A stretch of 64,000 nucleotides of DNA from Phytophthora colocasiae (lineage: Eukaryota; Oomycota; Peronosporomycetes; Peronosporales; Peronosporaceae). Shown here in pieces: positions 57,916-64,000 of the stretch. A model generated the notes under the pieces. It was not told the DNA's origin, did no database searches, and was given only the letters and a program-made list of their open reading frames with translations. Every line of letters begins with the position of its first letter. Within the stretch, counting starts at the first letter, position 1. The DNA is taken from the NCBI GenBank assembly GCA_018806915.1, contig JAGKQI010000040.1, positions 992,001 through 1,056,000 on the forward strand, read 5' to 3'. Both the position numbers and the translations under genes were made by a program.

Positions 57916-58817
57916 GGTGGGAGTCCACAGGGTCGTTGCTGAGCTCAGGCTCTGACCCGTAGCTGCAATACTTGCAGCGAGCACGTCGGTGCCGTCGACG
58001 TGGCATCGAATGCTCAAACTGCAAGCGCAGTAGAGCTACATGCGCCTCGCGCGCGTGTTTCAAGGGTCTTTGACCCTTTAACAACACTGGCCTATGGCCC
58101 GGAGCTTCGCGATCATGAAGCGAAGATGGTTCGTGATGAACAACCGTCTTAATGACGTTCTGTCTAAACGGCAAGTGGTGATGGAAACGGATTCTATCCG
58201 ATCACCTGACGCTAGAAGCGTTCAATGGGTATGACTATGTCATGAGGCACTGTGGATGCCAAGGCATTGGGCCCCGCATGCTGCATAGCAGTAGGAGGTA
58301 GATATGCACCTCCTGAGCGACAGCTTAGCTGTCTGGTGCTCGTTGTCGTGTCTACGACTGTGCTGAGCACGTGTATTCACAAGACACAGTGTCTGTGACA
58401 CATAGTGGCGCTTGCGCCTGCTTCAAGGACAACTTGGGCATCAAGCCCTGCACACAGTGCTCATCCGAGGGTCACATTAACTGTGAAGCGAGTGGGCCCC
58501 ACTGCTGTGTGGTTCGTGGAACCGTTGGTAGCTTGGAAGGCTTGCCCTGTGGATCACTGATCCAGTAGTATCATAGATACGCCACCTGTGGCCTTCTTTC
58601 CATGCCCGTAGAGCCCCTTGACTCGAGCCAGTAGGCTCCTATGCTTGGTAAGCATTGGGCCCAAGTGTGTACCAAGTGGCATCGCGTACGGAGGCGTGTA
58701 ACACGCACGAGAGACAGCGCCGTCCGCGCAAGGCAAGGTGCCGTGGCAATCGGCCGATAATCGCGTCGTGTGTTTACACTTTCCGGATACGGTATCCGGA
58801 ATCTTGGTGGGGGAGAG
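57916..58817. other. Gypsy region between the chromodomain and the 3' LTR
   Basis: 902 bp without a supported gene in either orientation. The first 60 bp still resemble the other Gypsy remnant (GAGCTCAGGCTCTG), then similarity is lost. It ends in a polypurine tract at about 58807-58817. Confidence 0.6.
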
Positions 58818-59237
58818 TGTAACGGGGATGTTACACGAATGTTTCTCGTTGGTGTGTGACACACGTGGATACATTTATGTGGGTACATAATGATGTGTGA
58901 CACTCATGATACACTTATGTGGGTACATAATGGTGTGACACACACGAGTAGATACGTAGATGGCCTCAGAGCCTCACGTTGCATTTTGATTAGGATTTAG
59001 TATGTTAGATACTAAATCCGTTACATTTAGGATTAGGGCAATAAAGTCAATAAAAATCAGTTTGCATTTTACATAGTTAGTGTTAGTCCTTTGTTATAGG
59101 GACACTGACTCTGTGAGTCCCGTATTTAGTGGACTACTTGGTTCTTGTATAGAACCGAAGGCAAGTGCCTTGCAAGCAGGACTCTACGAGTCAACTAAAC
59201 TTCCTCTGTGCCGTGCACACCTACGCAACCCGCTGCA
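58818..59237 (+). repeat. 3' LTR of the Gypsy element
   Basis: 420 bp, nearly identical to 51641-52061. Differences seen: GGGGATG against GGGCATG near the start, ATGATG against ATGGTG near +70, and CGCAACCCGC against CGCAGCCCCGC at the end. Confidence 0.95.
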
Positions 59238-59333
59238 ATTTTAATCTTGTGATTTGATTTTGACTTGAAATTAAAAACCATCCTGTGGGGGGTCGAGTTT
59301 TTATGGGGGGTCTAGTTTCACCGTCGTTGTCTG

Positions 59334-59807
59334 TAATTCCCCGCGGTTATTGGTGTCAATTTCCCGAGAGCGATAAAACTTCAGTAGTTTCGTGTTCTGA
59401 GCTTCCGTTGCAGCCACAAACAATAGCAACAGGTCGGAACCCATGGCGATCACGCGGTCATTAACGATCTGCAGTTCCTCCAGCCACTTAGGCAGCACTG
59501 ACACGTACGACGAACGGTCATGGAAGTGATTAACGCGCACAAGAAGCAGCTCCATTTTCAGACCTCGAGCTTCTCGTCCAGCAGAACTCAAGAAATTAAA
59601 TGTCCTCGTACCAACCGTCCTCCAGACTCCATTAGGTTGCTTAAGCCATTCCGCAGTTCTTCGGTGCCGTACGATCTGGTTCACCCCACGAAAACTCGCC
59701 ATAGTAAAGTGTATTGGCATACGCGTCTTCCAGACGGAAAACACAGGCATCACCTCCCCACGTGGGAATCGCATGTCTGGGATACGGAGTATTGTCGTTT
59801 CTAGCAA
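59334..59807 (-). pseudogene. 5' part of a host gene interrupted by the pogo-like element
   Basis: The minus-strand ORF from Met 59807 runs in one frame to the transposon boundary at 59334 and then into the terminal repeat, which supplies an early stop. It encodes about 158 host-derived residues, mostly helical and basic with a hydrophobic patch (VIAMGSDLLLLFVAAT). No family recognised. The rest of the frame resumes at 50553. The true start could be further upstream, in an exon near 59.9 kb. Confidence 0.5.
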
Positions 59808-60417
59808 TGCCGTGTCTGGGGCAAATTCTTGAGTTCAATTTTGCCACACCGGGGCGTGGCGTGGCGTGGCGGGTTATCTGCGGCGCGGAGAAATCGAGAA
59901 TGAGCGACACTTGTGCGTGTTGAAGTTCGCAAAACCGCAGCCAACTGACGGTGCGACGTTGAAGTGGAGCTCGACCGACATTGGAATCGGAGAGCGACCA
60001 TGATGACTGAATTTTTCATTTGTGGCCTCTGCTACTGGCCAGTGTGGACAGCGGGTGAGCGAAACTTGCTGTGAGTGAAACGAGAGCCGGCTGTAAGGCT
60101 TACTGCATTGGCAAAGGGCGATGACTGCTCGAGTGACGCGAGATGACTGCTCGAATGACGTCGTTCTGGACAGGTGGCGTAAGAAGGAGGGCTGAGTAAC
60201 GAGAACTTAGTGAGCAGAGTAAGCGCCTAACCGTTAATGACACTTTTCAATTTCCTTCCTACCTCACTGACTGGTCTTCTCTTCGCGACACCCCTCTGCA
60301 CTTCACAAGTTGCAACAGGTCTGAGCCCAAGTTCCGCATTTCGCCGTATAGAGGCCCGTCATCGATGTCTGTCACTGGTCTTCTCGGACTTGGATAGTCC
60401 TCAAGCAATGCCGCCTG
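59808..60417. other. No gene recognised; upstream of a Copia remnant
   Basis: Short unrecognised ORFs only. A GGGGCGTGGCGTGGCGTGGC repeat lies at 59853. The 60180-60340 stretch, with TTGCAACAGGTCTGAGCC, may be the end of a Copia LTR and its primer-binding site, but no second LTR was found. Confidence 0.35.
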
Positions 60418-61216
60418 CCGCGAGGGCAGAGCGCGCACACCGTCGAGCTCTGGCTGGCGTGCACGGAGAGCTACGAACCGCACAACCCGGTTTTGTCACT
60501 CCCCAGCGACCACCGCACCGCACGAGCAGCGACAGGGCACGATCACCCGACGCGGACTCAAGTGTGAGCCCGTCAGCTCATAGCACACGAATGTCGGACG
60601 ACGAAATGACCGTAGTGCTGAAGGCGAAGCTGGACGACGCGATGGAGCTGCCGTGCAGTACTCATCGTATATACGGAACCGCCTTCCGACCAGAGCCAAC
60701 GCGGACAGCAAGTCTCCGATGGAGATCCTCACTGATAAACCGCCAAATGTGGGGCACATTCTGAAATTTGGGTCGACCTGCACCACACACATAGCTCACA
60801 AGAAGGCAGCCTCCGTGAAGCGCCGAGCTGAAAAAGGCGTGGTGATCGGCATTAGCGAGGAGCAGAAGGGATATCGGCTCTTCATCCCACGTACTCGTAA
60901 AGTTGTGGTGAGTGCTGACGTGCAGAACATCGACAAGCTGGACGTGAACGATACAGAAACAAAGAATACATTGAGCAAGCTCCACGGTGAGGACGACGAT
61001 ACGCAGCCGACGGCTACCACGGAGTCAACAACCACCACGGATAACACACAGCCAACAGCTCCCGTGGACGAATCTCAAGAGGATACTGCGTCGCAGCCGC
61101 CGCGGGTCAGCAAAAAGGATGAGGGTCCACCTCGAAGCGGGTTCAAACGACGCAGGAGCCGTCGCCTGGCGCAACTTAACCCACCGGCGACCGTTATCCC
61201 AGCAAAGCTGGGATAA
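60418..61216 (+). pseudogene. Internally deleted Ty1/Copia element (gag start joined to integrase end)
   Basis: 60418-60650 encodes a basic, Ser/Arg/Pro-rich gag-like N-terminus ending MSDDEMTVVLKAKLDDAMEL. After a change of frame, 60653-61216 encodes the C-terminal part of a Copia integrase: YIRNRLPTRAN, SPMEILTDKPP, KRRAEKGVVIGISEEQKGYR and a VVVSADVQNI segment. A Thr/Ser-rich linker and a basic end with a stop follow. The rest of gag, protease and the integrase core are missing, as are reverse transcriptase and RNase H. Confidence 0.7.
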
Positions 61217-61539
61217 GAAAAACCTCAGAGAAAAACCTTGTTAGAAGCCCTTTCGTCTTTAAAGTGATATTCACGTCGTTTTAGCCAATAGGTGTCGTTT
61301 GCGGATTTCTCCCCTGGAACGGTGATGAGCATGGCGGGAGGTCTTCCTTGCCGCCATTGGTCGCCAAGCGTTGATTTACTAGAGCGGAGTGCAACTGGCA
61401 GGGCACATTTTAGTGGCTTGACGACCTTTTATTGCAAGGTAAATTTGTGAAATATGCTTCCGGAAGCGTTTTGCGTGCTGTCTTAACTAGATAATACAGT
61501 TCTCTACTACCAGCTATCAAGGGCAAGAGCAGTAAGCAG

Positions 61540-62386
61540 AAGGCATCCGTTGGCTGGTGACTGGCAAGGACACTCCCTCCCTGGATTTGTATCTGGAAGA
61601 TGCTGCGATTCCAAGTGATGGAGGCGGGCGAGAAGCTCCGTACACGTTGCTGTGTATGGTCGTAGCGGTGGAGAAGGCTGACGAAGTATCAGAGGATGTA
61701 TGGGAGATATACCAGTACGAACGAGATGTCAGTCCTTTCGAGCGCCTTCTACAAGCGTCAGACGATTTCAGTATGCATACGAACTCTACACGGAAGAAGC
61801 TCACGCTGAAACGCAGAAAGCGCACGAAGATGGAGAGTTAAAGCTCCAAACGAGTTCAGTTCGTGTCCAGGCAGATCTACTGCGGCTTCTATCGTCGACA
61901 TCAAGCGCTGTCACTAAAAGGAAACTGGAAGACCAGCTTGAAAGCCTCCGAGTCCAGCAAATTATTGAAACTACTGGTGTTTTCCAGCCTCGACATCTGC
62001 AGATCACAGCGCTGGAAGAAGATCCACTGGAATTCCGTCGCGATACTCATGGTATTGCTCAATTATGGGGTACGTCTACGTGTGAGTGTACTGTGTGAAT
62101 TGAATTGATGGTTGATTGTCATGTAGGACGCAACGTACTGGGAGAACACTACGCTCCTAAGAGTGATCTACTGCGCTTTCTCCATTCCCACTCAGTGCCA
62201 GAGATTTTCAAGCGCATGAAGCGGGTAGTGCGTGACGACCTCAGCACTCGTAACAAACGGCGTATTGCAGCACTCAATGCCAAGGAGAAGGAACGCAAAA
62301 AAGAGCTTGAGAAGCAGGGTATTCTGTCTCCTGAGCAGCAGCTAGAGGCAAAGTTCGACCGACTCCTCAATCCAAGTGTAGCGTAG
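61540..62386 (+). CDS. Unrecognised host protein gene (two or more exons)
   Basis: The frame is open from a possible acceptor (TAAGCAG near 61539) through GREAPYTLLCMVVAVEKADE and ERLLQASDDF. It changes by one base near 61767 and continues through a helical Glu/Lys/Leu-rich stretch to LEFRRDTHGIAQLWG. An intron with consensus ends (62070-62126, 57 bp) joins it in phase to GRNVLGEHYAPKSDLLRFLH, a basic coiled-coil stretch (KEKERKKELEKQG), and a stop at 62386. No known domain. The change near 61767 could be an error or a real break. Neighbours are small genes on the same strand. Confidence 0.55.
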
Positions 62387-62449
62387 AGTGAAGAGCACCC
62401 GGCAAAGGGATCTACAAGCTTTGAAACGACGCAGATACCCAATCTTGCG

Positions 62450-62893
62450 ATGGCATCACGTACAAGACAGCCGTTCTTCGGCATCTGCAGCCGTCGACGG
62501 CAGTTAGACAAACAGAATGACTCGGCTCGTAGTCAATACACTCGGAGGTGGCGTCCAATGGCTCGATATCCCTGGATCTTTTCGGTTCTGCTGTTTGGAA
62601 TTATCACTTTCCCGACAATTGCTGTGTCAATTGACTACGGAACGTTTACTTGGAGCAAGTGGAACGAGATGCACACGTCTACTTCGGGCTGGACTGCAAT
62701 CCGAAGGATGTACCGTTCAGGGCCGCGTGTACGAGCCAAGATAATTGTATCGACACCAGTTGCAATGAGCAACCTGCAGACAAATGCTGCCTTGTTTTGC
62801 CAGCAGATCAAGGATTTTATGGAGGTAGAAACCGTTGATCGAGTACTTCTTGAGTATCTGCAGACGGAAGCCAAATCCGAGACCCCCTGCTGA
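62450..62893 (+). CDS. Small putative secreted protein (two competing frames)
   Basis: The uninterrupted ORF is 147 aa. Starting from the second Met at 62558, it begins with a good signal-peptide-like segment (ARYPWIFSVLLFGIITFPTIAVS), so secretion is plausible. From about 62640 another plus frame is also open to 62837. It encodes a cysteine-rich segment (C-x9-C-x5-C-x4-C-x7-CC), which is typical of small disulfide-rich secreted proteins. Either the long ORF is right and the Cys-rich frame is chance, or a one-base frame change links the signal peptide to the Cys-rich part. No family recognised. Confidence 0.45.
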   Translation: MASRTRQPFFGICSRRRQLDKQNDSARSQYTRRWRPMARYPWIFSVLLFGIITFPTIAVSIDYGTFTWSKWNEMHTSTSGWTAIRRMYRSGPRVRAKIIVSTPVAMSNLQTNAALFCQQIKDFMEVETVDRVLLEYLQTEAKSETPC

Positions 62894-63180
62894 GCCGCGA
62901 CACAAAGTCGATAGTTATAAAAGCAGTTTCGTGTAGGAGAAAGTGGGCAACCGGTGGCAGGACTACTGGAGGTCTGGCGTTAGTCGCCAGCGAGGTTAGT
63001 TTCACTGGCTCAAAGTGACGGATAAACGGCTCAATACATATTGGTTCATCAGTGAGCATACATGTAGAAATGGAATGGGTCAACTGTGGCGAAACCTTGG
63101 CTTAAGTGCCAGTAATGACTACAGATCGTATGGTATACAAATTCTAGTCAAACGGGGCCTTGTGAACTTGTGAAAGAGAA

Positions 63181-64000
63181 TGGCAGATTTTTCTGATGAA
63201 GAAGATCGCCAGCTCGTCCAGCTAGCAGCGACGTACGTGAAATCTGGACGCCGCGTCAAGTGGTCGTTAGTGGCAGAAAAGATGAGACCACAGAAATGGA
63301 GCCCAGAGAAGCTTCAGCAACGTATCAAGACGCTCAAGCGACGACTAGGAACTGACGTGTTGCAATTTCCGCCGCGATTCTTTCGGAAGTCACTCCAACC
63401 AAATAGCAAGAGCCAACGAGTCCAACAAGCGGATAGTACGCCCGGAATTACAGAGCAATTGGTGGTACCGTTGTCTCCCGAAGACACGTACAACGCCACA
63501 GAAAGGCTTTTTCGTGTGTTGACTAGGCGCGATGTACGTGCCAATAAGCGTCAGCTAAATGCTGGGGAGATCACGATGGTAGCAGTATCCAGTTTTATAA
63601 CTGAAGCAGCCTTTCAAGAGGGCGATGTGTTTCTCGACGCTGGATCTGGTATCGGGAACGTTCTCGTCCAGATTGCGTTACAAACTCGGGCGTCTTGCGT
63701 GGTGGGCATTGAGATTCAAGACAACTTGGTAGCAAAAGGGATGAAACTAATCGCGTCAGCAGTTGTGGACCTTCCGCATTTGCAAAAGATCTGTGTTGTC
63801 GCCGGAGACATCCGTGGGTTTAAGGAAAGCAACAACGCTGTTGTGTGCGCTGGAAAAAAATTATCGTCAAGTCGACCTGGCTCGCTAATCAACTCCGCTA
63901 CTGTTTTGTACTGTCATGACACCGTGTTTGAAGAAGATGCCGTGTTGGCGGTTATCAACATGTGTGTGGTATTACCTCATCTTCGCCTGGTGGGATTAAC
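63181..64000 (+). CDS. SANT/Myb-like plus DOT1-like methyltransferase, 3' end beyond the right edge
   Basis: One open frame of 273 codons from ATG 63181 to the window end. Residues 1-56 form a SANT/Myb-like domain (FSDEEDRQLVQLAATY ... KWSLVAEKM ... LQQRIKTLKRRLG), followed by LQFPPRFFRKS. Residues 100-273 are a DOT1-like methyltransferase: SAM motif I VFLDAGSGIGN at 150-160, VVGIEIQ at 174-180, AGDIRG at 208-213, then VLYCHDTVFEEDAVL. It has no introns or repeat linker here. It is homologous along its length to the piggyBac cargo gene at 37049-39409, but no piggyBac ends are seen nearby. Histone H3 lysine methylation is the expected activity by family. Its exact target is unknown. Confidence 0.8.

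Larger units (their letters stand above)
51641..59237 (+). mobile_element. Ty3/Gypsy retrotransposon with chromodomain (7597 bp)
   Basis: Two near-identical LTRs (51641-52061, 421 bp; 58818-59237, 420 bp) begin TGTAACGGG and end GCTGCA. A 5-bp duplication ATTTT flanks the element (51636-51640 and 59238-59242). Only about three or four differences separate the LTRs, so the insertion is recent. The internal order is gag, protease, reverse transcriptase, RNase H, integrase, chromodomain, which places it among chromoviruses. A purine tract GGTGGGGGAGAG precedes the 3' LTR. It is inserted in the pogo-like element. Confidence 0.96.
50556..59333. mobile_element. pogo-like Tc1/mariner element, interrupted by a Gypsy element
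   Basis: The ends are perfect 29-bp inverted repeats starting CAGACAACGACGGTGAAACT (50556-50584 and 59305-59333), flanked by a TA duplication (50554-50555 and 59334-59335). A subterminal AAAACTCGACCCCC motif also occurs near both ends. Without the Gypsy insertion the element is about 1.18 kb. It encodes pieces of a pogo/Tigger-type transposase on the minus strand but lacks the catalytic core, so it is a deletion derivative. Confidence 0.88.

Noticed and set aside
57515..58174. 219-aa minus-strand ORF over the Gypsy chromodomain
   Set aside because: Its first half is the antisense of the chromodomain, it lacks a counterpart to the 286-aa antisense ORF of the other remnant, and no domain is visible.

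Overview
The window reads as a transposon-dense part of an oomycete genome, most likely Phytophthora or a close relative. The main evidence is a tandem array of Crinkler (CRN) effector-type genes with LFLAK-like N-terminal modules and a P-loop NTPase. The transposons are also of oomycete type (piggyBac, hAT, pogo, and a chromodomain Ty3/Gypsy element), introns are short (about 45-90 bp), and the sequence upstream of the CRN genes resembles an oomycete initiator. I see no rRNA, tRNA or CRISPR array.

Layout. 1-1880 (-) is the 5' part of a long coiled-coil protein gene that runs off the left edge. 2.1-5.2 kb is low-complexity: GATCC minisatellite, direct repeats and CATGTAC-type repeats. 5.3-7.3 kb is the 3' end of a Ty3/Gypsy element (chromodomain, an antisense ORF, LTR). 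7.7-10.9 kb is decayed piggyBac material in two orientations. 11.48-17.50 kb is a non-autonomous hAT-like element with a complete 4.46-kb hAT element nested in it. 17.5-49.8 kb is a CRN locus on the minus strand. Four units (A-D) lie head to tail at about 3.45-kb spacing. A fifth unit is split into E (39.75-41.07 kb) and F (48.09-49.77 kb) by a 7-kb insertion that itself carries the second hAT copy. An 8.29-kb piggyBac element sits in the spacer between units D and E, with a TTAA duplication. 50.2-59.8 kb is a host gene interrupted by a pogo-like element, which is interrupted in turn by a complete Gypsy element. 60.4-61.2 kb is an internally deleted Copia remnant. 61.5-64.0 kb holds three candidate genes, the last of which leaves the right edge.

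Main points. The piggyBac element carries, convergent with its transposase gene, a second multi-exon gene with an N-terminal SANT/Myb-like domain and a C-terminal DOT1-like methyltransferase domain. A homologous SANT-DOT1 gene lies outside any recognised transposon at the right edge. The transposase and the methyltransferase gene share their middle exons as a 1.3-1.5 kb inverted repeat. This is my best candidate for an undescribed system. In the CRN array, units A-D share a leader deletion, apparently at a 7-bp microhomology, that puts the ancestral start codon out of frame with the CRN body. Unit E/F keeps a normal start but is cut by the insertion. Several frame breaks fall in homopolymers and may be assembly errors.
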